DNA from: Colius striatus
Taxonomy: Eukaryota; Chordata; Aves; Coliiformes; Coliidae
NCBI RefSeq assembly: GCF_028858725.1
Contig: NC_084771.1
Coordinates: 11,436,915-11,500,914 of the forward strand
DNA: 64,000 nt
Direction of reading: 5' to 3'
In this document: one piece after another, positions 1 through 35,020 of the stretch
Layout of the letters: each line of letters opens with the position of its first letter
How positions within the stretch are numbered: position 1 is the first letter of the stretch
The notes under the pieces: model-generated
The model's database searches: none
The model's input: the letters and a program-made list of their open reading frames with translations, nothing else
Told to the model about the DNA's origin: nothing
Program-made: the position numbers and the translations under genes

Positions 1-300
1 CCCATTTCCTGCCCCCCTGTGCTGCCGAGACAGGGAGGACACAGAGATATCGAGAGCAGGCAGTTGAGCCCAGGAAGAAAGGGAAGGGTGGGGGGAAGGT
101 GGCCTTAAAGGGCTGGTTATATTTTCCTCATCATCCTACTCTGTTTTACTTTGTTCTCTTTCTAGATGGTGGTAGATTAAACTGATCTTGTTTTCTTCCC
201 TAAGTTGAGTGGTCAAGTTCGCTTTGCCAAGACCACAATTGCTGAGCGAGCCCTCCCTGTCCTCAGTTATCTTCTCCTAATGCCAGCAGGGGGGGCAGGG
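1..300 (+). mobile_element. ERVL-like LTR fragment
   Basis: Positions about 55-290 match the pattern seen at 57,660-57,880: GTTGAGC, a GGGGGGAAGG block, AAGGGCTGGTTATATTTT, CATCATC..TACTCTGTTTT, a TTAAA.TGAT block and a gaccacaattg stretch. It resembles avian ERVL-type solo LTRs. It is cut by the window edge. No coding region is present. Confidence 0.55.
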
Positions 301-984
301 AAGGTGAGGGAAGGAGGGAGTGTGCAGCTGTGTGGTGCTTTTTTGTTGGCTAATTAAAAACCACCATCACACATTGTCAGATGCTTTCCTGGGCTATGCA
401 GAACTGAATGCACAAAACTTCCTCTTCTGCCACTCAGACTGAGGTCATTGCATTGCCTGTGGTCAGCTATAACCTTCCAGAAAAAGCTGGAAGCTTCCAT
501 AGCCATGAAGGCTAAGAAACCTGTGAAACTGCTATAGCAACTGCTTCTTCTTCTTGATCTCAGCAATGTATAGTCCTCATTTCTCAAATGCAGTAAGCAA
601 GACAGAAGCCTGACAACCAATGCTGCACATGCCTCCTAACTTTATATCCCTGTGGCTGCAGACATCTGTTCTTCCTTTAATACATATACACCAGTTGAAA
701 TAGTCCATGAGGTAAAAGATTAACTAGAAAGCCGACTATAGATTTTATAGAGCTTTAAAGTAATATAAACCATGATATTGTTGGTCTCCTGTTCCACTCA
801 GCACCACCATAATAAATATACAGTTAGTCAAAATGTTTAGTCTTCAAAGTCACCAAGACACAACACCCAGAAAATTTCCTTTGATACTTTGTTCTAATAT
901 CTAATTACTGTCACACAGTTTGTGCTCAGTTTTAATGGGGACTTGTTCCACCTCTGAATTCCAGTTACTACTTACTGACTTCTT

Positions 985-1140
985 TCACAGAATGGTAGGG
1001 GTTGGAAGGGACCTTTAGAGATCCATCTAGTCCAACCCCCCTGCTAAAGCAGCTCCACCTAGATCAGGTCACACAGGAACACATCCAGGTGGGTTTTGAG
1101 GACCTCCAGAGAAGGAGACTCCACAGCCATCAGAGGGTTC
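985..1140 (-). mobile_element. CR1 3' fragment
   Basis: tcacagaatggtaggggttg start and the ctagtccaacc/agatcaggtcacacaggaac core of avian CR1, reverse orientation, truncated. Confidence 0.9.
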
Positions 1141-1380
1141 TGAGTATTACAAGGATGAGCACATAAAAAGTATCTCGTTCCACCACGACAAGTCTAGCAC
1201 AACTTTGTGGACCTTTAGATCAAACACAGATTGTTTTCACAGCACATTCAATGATGTCAATTTGCAAAATGTGAATTGATTTCAAAAGAACTTGTGATGC
1301 CTTATTTCTAGACACAGGAGAATGGCTGGTTAGAGACAAAGCTGATAGGTAGCCATAGGCAAGAGCGAAACGTTACTCAC

Positions 1381-1585
1381 TTAGCTTTGCAAAGAACACA
1401 CTCGTAAGTGAACTTGTAATTAATCTCATAGCTGTGGCATCGTGTTACTACTGGCAGCTCTGGGTGGATCACAGCTGATTTTTTGGCATAGCATCTCCAG
1501 ATTGGTCCATGTCCATCACGAACACCGTTGATCAGCCAGGTGGCTGCATGGCAAGCCTCATGAACTAGTGTGTCCCGAAGACGAT
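1381..1585 (-). CDS. GCNA: GCNA exon 10, catalytic HEACH exon
   Basis: 205-nt exon coding RLRDTLVHEACHAATWLING, containing the HExxH zinc/catalytic motif, then HPELPVVTRCHSYEINYKFT and ECVLC, half of the zinc ribbon. It ends GCTAA|GTGAGT, so at least one further exon follows beyond position 1. Confidence 0.95.
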
Positions 1586-4500
1586 CTTGGGGTAAGGCAA
1601 ACAGCAGACATTAAGATCAGTCATGTATGGGAAAGTACAGACTTTCATCCTTAGTCACTACATCAGACCACTGATATTCCTTTATTAAGATGCAAGACTT
1701 GTTTTGGAGGCTGGATTTACCAATGCTTTGATAAGATAAAATGACCCAAAGCAAGGTTCTACCTCAGTACATTTCCAGTTGTGTGAGTAGCATTAATTCT
1801 GCAATCTTAGTTACTCTCCTGAATGTTTAACCTGTTTGGGGATTTTTGTTTGTTTGGGTTTTGTTTTGTTTGGGGTTTTTTGAGAGACCAATTCTGTAAA
1901 TTTGCCCAGCCTCTTAGAAGGGTCCCAAGTCCTACAATTAGTGGATTTATCTATTCAAGGTGATACGAAATTTCAAAGCAGGGTTCAGTTCCAGATCTCT
2001 TAGGCCTCAGATCCATGCTTTTGTCTCTAGAACTTGCTTTCTCAAAGAAGAATGAACCTCTTTACCTACCTGCAGAGTCACAGACTTTCTCAGACAGCTC
2101 AATGCGAGCATAACGCTTTGCCTCGGGACCTTCTGTCTGCCCAGTCACACAATAGCCTGCTGTCTTCCTCATTTTCTTATTCCAGCTTATTGTCATCTTC
2201 TCTGGCAACTGAAACACAAAACAGTACATATAATCTGCTCTCTCTCCCACCTCTCTCTTCTTCTGGCTTCCCCTTATATTTCCTGCAAAGCCAGTGCAGG
2301 GTGTCTCTGTTAGTGCCCTTATCTCTATCGTCACTTGTGATGCAAACCCACCCTCCGTGGCTTCTTATACTCATCATCAGTTTTTCTGTAACCAACACTG
2401 GGAGTTTCACAATGTAGGATATGACAAAAAATCCCTTAATTCCTCCATTCTGCCTCTAAAGCCAATGTATGCTGCTTAAGAGGAAACACAAGGATCTCAG
2501 GAATAAACCAGAATTCCCTCTTAAAAAGGCCCCTCAGTGCTCTCCTCAATTGCCAATCATTGCATCACTCAGTCATGGGTGGTTTGCATCAAATAGCCCT
2601 TACAGTTGTTTTCTGGTGTTTTAAGGAGAATGTGTGTGTGTATGTTTAAGAATACATATGCGTTGTTAGCATCCACTCTGACCAGAAGTTCTACAGCTTA
2701 ATAATTTACAGGTCAACTACTATTTGCTTTGGCTGTTCTGAACCTACAACTTCCCACTTTATTTTGATGCACCCTCATAAACATCCTCTGTGCTGCACCT
2801 GACTTTGTAAGCCCTCATCATACCTATCCTGGCTACTTCTGTTCTTTTACCAACAGTTTTGTCATATAAATTAGTTAATGATCTTAAGTAAATGGTCCAA
2901 CAGTACTAAGTGCCAGCACAGGTACAGGGTTGAAGTACTGGGGAGCAAGGTATTTGCTTTCTGCAATAGTTACTGTTCAGCTCAGCTTTATGTGAAATCA
3001 TGACCTCAGCCTGTCCTTGGTCAGCTCAACAAAATGTTCCCAGCTGCACAGAAACATTTTTCCTCTCTGAAGTAAATTCCATTGAATTACTGAGGGCAGT
3101 GACCTTCCTTTCAAGGATGTTTCTCACCAGAGGAGAATCTCTAGTATCCCAGAAGGATCATCAAAAAGTGAGAAGTAACATATTAACCAGAAATTTAAGA
3201 GTTGTAGTTTGTTTTGAAGCCAACCTTATGCTCAAAGATGGTACTGTTATACAGACAGTAAAGCTTCTGTGCCAGCTCCTCTTTATTCTTCTTGAAATAC
3301 TTCACGTAGGGGGAAGCTGGGTTTGAGAGATCTTGCAAGAAACAGCCAGGCACTGAGCACACCCTGGGCCTGCAAGAAAAGCCATAAAGCAGTTCACTGA
3401 GACAGTGGTATTATATGGAAATCTAATGGCTATTCTACAGCCAATAAAGATCTCTGGAATGATGGCACTGGCACAAACCTCTACTGACTCTTTTCACTAC
3501 TTTGCCCTCATGAAGTCAGCAGGGTGCACGGGATTATACTGTCTCTTCCCTCTTCAAGGGTAAGATAGGGCAAAGCTATTGCAATAGTTCTGCAGTTATT
3601 TCATCAGGGGAAATAAGATACTCCACTAGGATTACTAACTCCAATACTGCAGCATTCTGACAAAGCATCAGCTTGGAATACATCATTTAAGGTCAAAAAC
3701 AATCAAAACAAGCTTATTAAAAGGTATGAATTACTAACAGAATCAGTTTTGATAACTTATGAGAGGCAGGCTGCTGGATAGATAGAATCTGTAGGGCCAG
3801 CACACATTAGAAGTATTCTGTGCCAAGACAGAGAATAGCAAGAGAGCTGACATTTACAAAGATATTACACTTGTCATATTTATTTGTCATCTGCTTCTCT
3901 AAGCAGAGATTACTTTTTATTGTCTCTGTTACACTTGAAACTGAAAGCTTCCATTTCCAGCCACTTAACCACTAATGACTGCTGAATTGGTAGCAGAAGT
4001 TTTTAGGCACCAGAAAAACCAAAACATCATCTTAACATCTCCTTGTCAATCTATAAGGTCTGAAAACATAGTAAAGATGCAGAAAAACCTTCTCTCTGTC
4101 TTTGCTGATTGTGAGCAGTAGAGAAATTCATTCCTAGGAATTGTTGCAGAAGCCACTGTCCTGGAAGGTGTCACTTGAAGTGAAATGGAATTTGACTTTG
4201 GTGTCTTGACTCCCTCCCCTTTCAAGAGCTGGGTATCTTTACAGGTAGGCTTGATGTTTTCTGGTTCAAAGAGAGTCACAGGATTACACACTGTCAGAGA
4301 ACTGGTGGCAAAGATGTCACTAAATAGGTAACAGACAATGGTGAAAAGAGGTCAAACACACTCTTCCTGTGCATACTTGAATGCAAAGGCTTTTACAACT
4401 GATGGAAAGGTGATTTGCTGTTACACACTACCAAAATTACCATTCAGTTGAGGAGCAGAAGGCTCCAAACCTGCAAACATTCAGCTGGGAGGAAGCGGAG

Positions 4501-7500
4501 GGGAAAACAGCATTTGTGAGCTCACTCAGGCTTTTCTGTGACAAACAATTCAATATGTATCACCAGCAGACTGGGAACACTTAATGCAGAGACGCCATTT
4601 GAACAAGAAACTTGTTCTAACCATCTATCGTGTGGCGTAAACCACAGCATTTGTTTCACAGGCAAGTTCTGATCAGACAGTTGCCCATTTCCCCAGTCCA
4701 CAACTAGACATTGCTAAAACAACTGAGCCTCACATCAGATATGAAGGAGTGCTTCAGGGTTTGCAGTTCCAGTAGACGTTCTCTCTGCTGGCTGTTCTGT
4801 AACTGTTCTTCCCTATTTGGGCCCCCTGCATTCTTTCATTGTTCAATGATATACAGGGAAGGCAATGAAGCTGCCAACTCACTTTTAGAACATGTTTTAT
4901 AGTCCACACTGACATACTCCAATTAAAAAAACCCAAACCTGCTCTTTCCCAGGGCACATTTCTGTGCTATCAGTCATTCTCTTCCACAGGTCTCCTTGCC
5001 CTGAACTAGTCCTTATTAGTGAGGAAGGCACCCTGTGTTTACTTTTCTAGTTAAGAGATTGATTTTCACCTGCTCTTACTCAGCAATAGCCCTTTCCCTC
5101 TTTGCAATCTTGCAGTTGAAGCTCACTTCAGTTAGCCAAGGGAGAGAGGGAGTTATTGATTTAGGGAATTCTCATTATAAACTGTACTCTAAACCAAAAA
5201 AAAAAGGTCAATTATAAATCCAAGTGCTAAATTAACATCTAAATAGCTAAAAATTTCAGTCTTACCATAATGACAGCTCTATCACACACTAAAGGTCATT
5301 CCAAACCATCAGTTGGATTTGTTTTCAGAACAATTAGAATAAAAAGATAAAAATGCCACTAATTATAGGAATTCTAAAACCAGCAATAGTGAAAAATTTA
5401 AGTCTTGACACCACAAGCATAGCAGAAGCACTTTACAGAATGCTCAGAGAAACAATTTCTGATTGCATCAAATTCAACTGCAAGGTGCTGGGCTGCACTT
5501 CTAAAGCATATGCCACACAAGTGAAAAGACTCAGGGTATTTACCATTGTCACTAGTAACCAGCTTTTCAGTTAGCTAAGAACAACTGCTTACCTGTTGTG
5601 CTTGGCTGGTAGACAGTTTTACTCATGCCTAAGATTGGTTTTCGGGGTGTGCTCCGTTTCCTTATCCGTTCTATTAATGCTTCAAATTCATCATCTGAGC
5701 TCTCTGATTCTACCTCAGTGCTTTGTCGTCGTGTTACTGTTGGCACTTTATTTTCTGTGCTCTTTTCACAGCTTCTTTCTTTCCTTCTAGTAAGGAAGTC
5801 TGGACTGCCTCTGGAAATCGACTCTCTGAGATTTTGGGGAGGTGGGAGTTTTATGAACCTCCAGCTCCCTTTCAAGTCTGTCACTTCCTTTTTTTGGTAG
5901 TCATGCCATAAATTTTCTTCAAAGACAGAATCTTCAGTGTCACTTGAAGCCTCTGGATATTCCAACTCCTGGCAGCAACTGCTTTTCTTTCCAGAAGTCA
6001 TCAGCTTCTTTGGGGTCTGAAGATCCTTCTGTGCTGCAATTCACAAGAAAAAGCTTAAAGTTTTGTTAAACTCATTTAGGAGGCCTGCCTTTGTCTCAAT
6101 ACCAAAAACATCTGTTGGAAGACAGGAAAAAACTAAAGAATAGAAAGGTATCTGTGCATTGTTCACTCCTTCTAGGAGAGTTCAGTTTGCTCATATCAAG
6201 GAGAGGTGTGCCAGACAGCTGTAGTCAGGCTCTGGATGTTAGTAAACCAAGGGAATCTCCAGCTCTTGGGGGAAAAACAGGGATCCTCTGCTCAGACAAG
6301 CACTGAAACTCCTCAAGACATGGTTTGCCCAAGCATCTTGTAACCAGTGTTAGGCAGGATTACACATAGATTACCTCAGCTAAAGAATCTGCAAATTAAA
6401 GAACCCTGACTGTGGCTCTACAAAGCCCATAGGCAAATCTGGCCTGATTGCCATCATTTGCATAAAATTAAAGGTATCTAGCTTAATAAGAGCTCCCCTC
6501 TTTCTTCACTCAGTGTCTTTGAGCCATAGAATAAGCTGGTACAGCCACAGGAACAGTTTTGCATTTCTTAAATCCTCTCTTCGCAGTGATTGTCCCATAT
6601 TTGCAGCTCAGTCTAAACCAACCATGAGCTGCTACTCTTCACAGACCTACATGCTAGCAGATAATCCACCGTATCTGCAGACACACAGCAATACTTCAAA
6701 ATACTCACTTGTCAGAACAGTGTGATCATGGTTTCCTCTGCTACCCCAAGAGGAAACAGAAAATGCCTCTCTTCTGTTACCCTCAAGGAAAAGATAGTGA
6801 TCTCATGGTTAAGAAGTTCTCTCAGAAATGGATGAGTTCAACAATCAATGTTGTCTTTCCACCCATTAAAATGCCTGCTTCGTATCTGCTGTTGGACAAC
6901 TACTTACCATTCTTTGTTGTGCTCCTTTTCACTTTAAAGTCCAAGAAGAAATCATCTGAGTCATCAATGAAGTCCTTCAAACTGTAAAACAAGCAAATGA
7001 TGTGAACAAAGGTAGGCACATAAGCAGTAACAGAAAAGTTTGTCCTACTGAAAAAGCAAACCAAAAAAAGCCACCCAATATAACATTATCAGCTGCTCAC
7101 AGCAAATGTTGCCAACTAGATGCCACTAATAGGAATGGCAACAGAGCATGCACATCTCTTCAAATTCCATTTTACATTTGACCTGAACACACAACAGTTC
7201 TTTTGTCTGCACTCACTCCCACACATGTATCTGCTGCAAATCACCAAGAAGTTTGATCATGTCCCTGTATTCTGAACACTGGATGTGACAGAGAAAATTG
7301 ACACCCAAACATTGAGAAGTCATTGATTACAGCACCCACCTTGCATCTGCCTTTTTCAAAACAGATTTGGGAGTTTTCATTTTAGCTAAAACTGAAGAAA
7401 TAAAAGATTAATTAGTAAAGAATCAGGCTCTTATTTCTTCTTATTTCTGCACATTAATTCAACTGGTTGTAAGTAGGAAAGCTTGACAATGCTTAAGATC

Positions 7501-9901
7501 ATTCACATGGCACTGAAATCACAATATGAACAGTAAAGTAACAAGAAATCTGCTTTTAAAACAGCTGGACTAACACAAGAGTGATATGCAAAAGGTAAAA
7601 TAACCTGCCTGGACACGTTCTGTGTGACCTGATCCAGGCGGGACCTGCTTTGGCAGGAGGGTTGGACTGGATGGTCTCTAAAGGTCTGTGATTCTATTCT
7701 GTGATTCCATGAAAATAAAGAAATACAGTCTGCTGCCTTAGCATTTCTACCATCTCTATTCCAAGGCTGAATGTGTAGTGAGTATCATGTAATATGCAAC
7801 TCCATCTCACACAGATCACAAGGTTCACAAACCTTTAAATTACTTACCCCACTTGAGATATATTGGAGCCATGATTAGTCCAGCTAAGGACTAAGTTAAA
7901 TAGAACTCTTGCAATAGAAAAACCCAGGATGTACTCAACTGCCCTAGCACAAAATTAGTCATAGAATCACAGAATGGTGGGGGTTGGAAGGGACCTTTAG
8001 AGATCATCCAGTCCAACCCCCTGACAAAACAGGTCCCATCTAGATCAGGTCACACAGGAACGTGTCCAGGTGGGTTTCGAAGACCTCCAGAGCAGGAGTC
8101 TCCACACCCTCCCTGGGCAGCCTGGGCCAGGGCTCCCTCACCTCAGCACTGAAATAGCTTATGTTTAAATGGGACTTCTTATGTTCCAGCTTCTTCCCAT
8201 CACCCCTTTTCCTGTCACAGGATACAACAGAAAAAAGTGCTGCCCCAATCTCCTGACACCCACCATGGAGATATTTGTAAATATTAATGAGATCCCCAAA
8301 AATTAAAATATCAAGTTTTACATGCACAGGCTAAACATAAAGATAAGTTTGCACAGCAAAAGTCACCATGTAAAATTTAGTATTCAATTCCATCTTACCA
8401 AGACCTTAAGCCACTGTAAAAATCCAAAACCATCCCTCCAACTGATTTAAGACTCATAAAGCAAATGTCATGACATACAAGAGGAAATTCTGAGTAGTTT
8501 AGACTTGTGTTTGGAACACTAACTGCTTAGAGAAAATGTTTAATCAAAGATGCTCCATGGACTGGAAAGGAAGGGAGTGGGTGACAGGGAACAGACAAAA
8601 CTGAGGCATCAAGAAAAAATAGTGCAAAGTAAAATGCATCCAAGACTGAGACATGAGAGTCAAGAACACTCACTGTGGCACAGAGCTACCAACACTGCAC
8701 TACAAGTGAAAGGAGAAAATGTGCTTTACAACAAGAGTGATGAAAGAAAAACATGCAAAAAAAAGCACTTCACGGTAAGTAGATGGAAGTGTGTCCTTTT
8801 CATACCCTTTCAGAAAACAAAGTAACATGTTATTACTTACACTTTTCAAATTCATCATCGCTGCTGGAAGAGAAGCACAAGGCATGGCTGCAAAAAACAT
8901 AACACCAAAATCATGAGGTCAGCAGGAGGTAGATCTGCATCTCCACTACTCTGAAACATCTCTGAACGCTGAGGGCAAAATGTGTGCTGAAAAAACACTG
9001 AAAGTCTCCAACAGGATGAACCGTTTCAAATTATTTCAAACAGCATATTAATATTTGTGACATCCATTTGAGTCCAGTGTTCAAACAGTAATCAATCGCC
9101 ATCAAAACCTTACAGATTAAACCACTTGCTATTGCACTGGTTGAAACTCAAATTTGGTATCAGGAGCCCGAAGGGACAGAAAGCCTATTTCTCATCTAGC
9201 ACATGGTATGTGACCAGGCCGAGAAAGCTGTGTTGTATTAGGTTTGAAACCTCAAAACATGGAACAACGAGAAACAAGTGCTTTTGTACAAAGTCCACTT
9301 AGTTACCATTAATATTTAGTGAACTGTGGTAGCTTTCATAAAGCTACTTTAAGATACACATTTGCCACTTGGATTGCAATTCCCATGCAAAGGTAGGGGC
9401 AAGCCATAACACTCTTACCAAGTTACTTCATATTCGTTCAAAAAACAAACATTACCTTGAAAAATTGCACTATGCGTTGGCTTAAAAACCGAAGACGGCT
9501 CCTGCAAATGACACTGAAGTGATCCAAACCTTAAAGACTATCATTCTGAAACCTACTGCTCCCCACCCGTTACCATAAAGCAGCTGAGGGCATAATCTAA
9601 CTTTGGGTGCGATCAGTACAGCTAACGAAGACCGTGGGGCCGCGCGGGATGCGGCTGCTGCCCCACGAGCACCCCCTCACCTGCCGGCCCGTCGGGCCTG
9701 GCTCGCCGCGGCCGTTTCGCCTGACGCCAAAGCGCTGCCGTGGCCCTCGGCCCCGCCGGCGGGACGCTCCGCGCGGCCCTCACGGCTGCGGGGGCCCTGC
9801 GGCGCCTCCTCCGGCTGCAAACGAAGATCGCGAGCGGCCGGGCAGGGCTCGGGCGGGGGCGAAGGGGCTGTCGGCCCCCGGCGCCCCGCGGCCGCCTCCA
9901 T
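1381..9901 (-). CDS. GCNA: GCNA (ACRC), germ cell nuclear acidic SprT-like protease, 3' end off the left edge
   Basis: GCNA is a germline nuclear SprT-family metalloprotease linked to DNA-protein crosslink repair. Ten exons (9681-9901, 8841-8887, 7848-7883, 7340-7391, 6908-6981, 5593-6033, 4089-4290, 3225-3369, 2070-2208, 1381-1585) join in phase to 520 codons plus 2 nt. The N-terminal part is disordered with short acidic Ser/Asp runs (SSSSDDEFEK, DDSDDFFLDF, SESSDDEFEALI). The C-terminal part is the SprT domain: VPGCFLQDL, KLPEKMTISWNKKM, KVCDSADRLRDTLVHEACH with the HExxH zinc site, then HPELPVVTRCHSYEINYKFT and the first Cys pair of the zinc ribbon. The long Asp/Ser repeat region of mammalian GCNA is absent. 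The SprT exons are certain. Exon 1 (start codon 9899-9901) and the 36-nt exon are inferred from phase and splice sites. The final exon(s) must lie left of position 1. Confidence 0.85.
2070..2208 (-). CDS. GCNA: GCNA exon 9, SprT domain
   Basis: 139-nt exon coding LPEKMTISWNKKMRKTAGYC and RYARIELSEKVCDSA. Acceptor TGTTTCAG, donor CAG|GTAGGT. Strongly conserved. Confidence 0.9.
3225..3369 (-). CDS. GCNA: GCNA exon 8, start of SprT domain
   Basis: 145-nt exon coding CSVPGCFLQDLSNPASPYV and KEELAQKLYCLYNSTIFEHK. Acceptor TTTTCTTGCAG; non-consensus donor AAG|GTTGGC. Homology to GCNA is clear. Confidence 0.85.
4089..4290 (-). CDS. GCNA: GCNA exon 7
   Basis: 202-nt exon coding KGEGVKTPKSNSISLQVTPS and ending ..KTER. 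The acceptor is CTCTGACAG. The donor GTTTTT is weak and was chosen because it alone gives the phase needed by exon 8. Confidence 0.6.
5593..6033 (-). CDS. GCNA: GCNA exon 6, acidic region
   Basis: 441-nt exon, 146 full codons. It contains acidic blocks (EASSDTEDSVFEEN, SESSDDEFEALIERI) followed by basic stretches (RIRKRSTPRKP). Acceptor AATTGCAG, donor GTAAGC. Confidence 0.8.
6908..6981 (-). CDS. GCNA: GCNA exon 5
   Basis: 74-nt exon coding LKDFIDDSDDFFLDFKVK, acidic, between TTTTACAG and GTAAGTA. Confidence 0.7.
7340..7391 (-). CDS. GCNA: GCNA exon 4
   Basis: 52-nt exon coding LAKMKTPKSVLKKADA, basic. Acceptor TTTCTTCAG and donor AAG|GTGGGT are both good, and phase is kept. Confidence 0.65.
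7603..7712 (+). mobile_element. CR1 3' tail
   Basis: tgtgtgacctgatccaggcg through tggatggtctctaaagg to the tail attctattctgtgattcc; plus strand, in a GCNA intron. Confidence 0.9.
7848..7883 (-). CDS. GCNA: GCNA exon 3, possible cassette
   Basis: 36-nt exon (acceptor CCTTAG, donor GTAAGT) coding GLIMAPIYLKW. Its length is divisible by three and exons 2 and 4 also join in frame without it, so it may be skipped. It contains the first ATG downstream of exon 1. Confidence 0.45.
7960..8305 (-). mobile_element. CR1 3' fragment
   Basis: From catagaatcacagaatggtg to aatattaatgagatcccc; includes the ctccctgggcagcctgggcc segment. In a GCNA intron. Confidence 0.92.
8841..8887 (-). CDS. GCNA: GCNA exon 2
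   Basis: 47-nt exon between TTTTTTGCAG and T|GTAAGT. It encodes HALCFSSSSDDEFEK, an acidic serine patch typical of GCNA N-termini. Phase fits both neighbours. Confidence 0.6.
9681..9901 (-). CDS. GCNA: GCNA predicted exon 1 (start codon)
   Basis: Open frame from an ATG at 9899-9901 inside the CpG island, 73 codons rich in Arg, Ala and Pro, ending at a strong CAG|GTGAGG donor with 2 nt left over. That phase fits exon 2. No homology is recognised in the leader, so the start is inference. Confidence 0.4.
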
Positions 9902-9912
9902 CCCGCTTCAAA
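9901..9912 (-). promoter_or_regulatory. CHR/E2F6-like element abutting the predicted GCNA start codon
   Basis: On the minus strand TTTGAA (CHR-like) is followed directly by GCGGGA (E2F/E2F6-like core); its final A is the first base of the predicted ATG. E2F6-type sites are known to silence germline genes in somatic cells. The functional role here is inferred. Confidence 0.35.
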
Positions 9913-10199
9913 CCGCCCGCGCCCCGCGCCGCGCTTCCGGCGCGCCGGGCCAGGCCGCATGCGCGAGCGCCGGCGCACTGCGGGGCTGCGGCGGCCGGGC
10001 CGCGGCACCGCCTCCGGCCCCACGCGGCTTCTGCGCCGCCACAGGCGTGGGGCAGCGGCTCCCTGGGACACCCCACAGCCGCTGCCAACGGCAGAGCGTA
10101 ACTGCAGGCAGGGACGGGACCCCACGGCGAATCGGGGTGCTCAGCAGGCAGCGCGCACCCAGCGCCGGCCCGAAACAGGTGACCTGGCTGCACAGAACA

Positions 10200-10715
10200 G
10201 CAACACAGAGCGCAAACCGCTGCCTCAGGCTCAGCACAGCCCTAAGACAAAACCTACCTGCTACACATCAGCAACGCCCCTAGCACCAGTAGCAAGACTG
10301 ACAAGTCATTTCAAAGTGCAGCCTCTGGCCATGGCCAGATTCAGGAGGCAGGGAAAGCTACCATCGCTTGTTCAGAACAAAAAGATTCATCTACACATAG
10401 GCCCTAACTTTAAAGACACTGCAGAGTGTGACCTGGGACACCACCACTGTGAAGGCCAGAAGAAACAAGCTGCTGCAAAGGCTCCAAAACCCCTTCTGAA
10501 TTATGCAGACACACACACTTTCACGTGTGGGTGGGTTTGGTTTAACCTAGTGGAAACAGAAACATCTATATACAAGATCTACACTTACCTGGGATTATTT
10601 CCGAAGTTGTTTTAAGGAACTCTGTTTACTTCATTACAGAGAAGAAGGTAAAAGGCCAGCAGCTGAGCAAGCTTTTCTGACAGCAGCACGAGAGCAGCAA
10701 TAAATGTGAAACGTG
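10200..10715. other. Intergenic interval between OGT 3' end and GCNA promoter
   Basis: No exon, RNA gene or recognised repeat was seen. A long plus-strand open frame running in from the CpG island is compositional and lacks homology. Confidence 0.5.
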
Positions 10716-10719
10716 GTCA

Positions 10720-11585
10720 AACTGGCAAACCAAAGCTTTATTTTTTTTAAAGTCTTTGCTACAGTACCTAGGACTGTGCTCTATACATAATTAACAATCA
10801 TTCCTTAAAGATCTGTATTTGGCACCAGTTTGTGTTTACCTCAAACACTTGTGGGGAGGATTAATTTCAACTCAGATTTGGTTTTTCAACAGTACAGGAG
10901 CTGCCATCATGAAGCCAATTAGCTGAGCTATTGGAGAAGCTTAAAAACAAAACAAAACAAAACCCCCAAAGTCCTTATCTAAACCAACACGTTATAGGAG
11001 CTCCAAAACAGAGGTCAAACATTAAAAGGCTGATATAGGCTCAAGTGGTTTATAAAACCTATAAAAAAAGACTACACCAGCAAATATGCCCTTTCTGTCC
11101 ACACGGTTTAGAAATTAATGCAGGGATCAACACTCGCTAGCTGGAAGTTTTGTTATGGGAGAACTGCACATATACCAACAGGAGAACCCCAAAATCAAAT
11201 GTTAAAATGCTCCAGTTTCCAATCCACATAGAAGGAGAGAGATTCACAGGAAGATTCAATCAATCCAGGAAATGGTTAATTGGTTGGGCAGTTCAGACTT
11301 CCCCCAGCAACCACCGTGCCACTCACACACACAGTTTCACATGTACACGGCTCAATCCCATTCCAATTCCTCGTGGAATAAAAGGATCCCAGGCTCTAGG
11401 GAGCCTTTCCCTATCATGCAAGAAATAAGTCTGGCTGTGCTTTAATCACCATCATGTATTACTTCAGCCACAGAGTACCAGGCAGGTTAAGTAGAAATGC
11501 ACAGTTTTTTAGCTCATCATCTCTGCAGAAGTGTTTGAGAGGCTCAGTTCCTGGAGAGTTCAGGGTTGGCACACAGACAGTCTCT
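10720..11585 (-). other. OGT: OGT 3' UTR (proximal form)
   Basis: Sequence between the OGT stop codon and the AATAAA signal. No further exon or repeat was recognised in it. Confidence 0.55.
10737..10742 (-). terminator. OGT: OGT poly(A) signal AATAAA
   Basis: tttatt on the plus strand reads AATAAA on the sense strand, about 845 nt past the OGT stop. Cleavage would be expected near 10,715-10,725. It defines a short 3' UTR (about 10,720-11,585). Confidence 0.6.

Positions 11586-35020
<23,435 letters not shown>

Larger units (their letters stand above)
1..1380 (-). other. GCNA: GCNA intron at the left edge
   Basis: No final GCNA exon was seen. Holds an LTR-like fragment (1-300) and a CR1 tail (985-1,140). 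Confidence 0.5.
9600..10190. promoter_or_regulatory. CpG island, probable GCNA promoter
   Basis: GC- and CpG-dense block in otherwise AT-rich DNA. It covers predicted GCNA exon 1 and its upstream region. Visible motifs include an ETS-like cttccgg near 9934 and an NRF1-like gccgcatgcgcgag near 9955. No TATA box is seen. Confidence 0.75.

Noticed and set aside
9456-9501. 46-nt exon-like block (GCAG ... AAG|GTAATG) upstream of GCNA exon 2
   Set aside because: Splice sites look good but joining it to exon 2 leads to a stop in every frame; it could at most be a non-coding leader exon.
9603-10615. Long open frames on both strands of the 9.6-10.6 kb CpG island (up to 291 codons)
   Set aside because: GC-rich DNA has few stop codons; the products are low-complexity Arg/Ala/Pro with no homology. 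Only the frame that splices in phase to GCNA exon 2 was kept, at low confidence.
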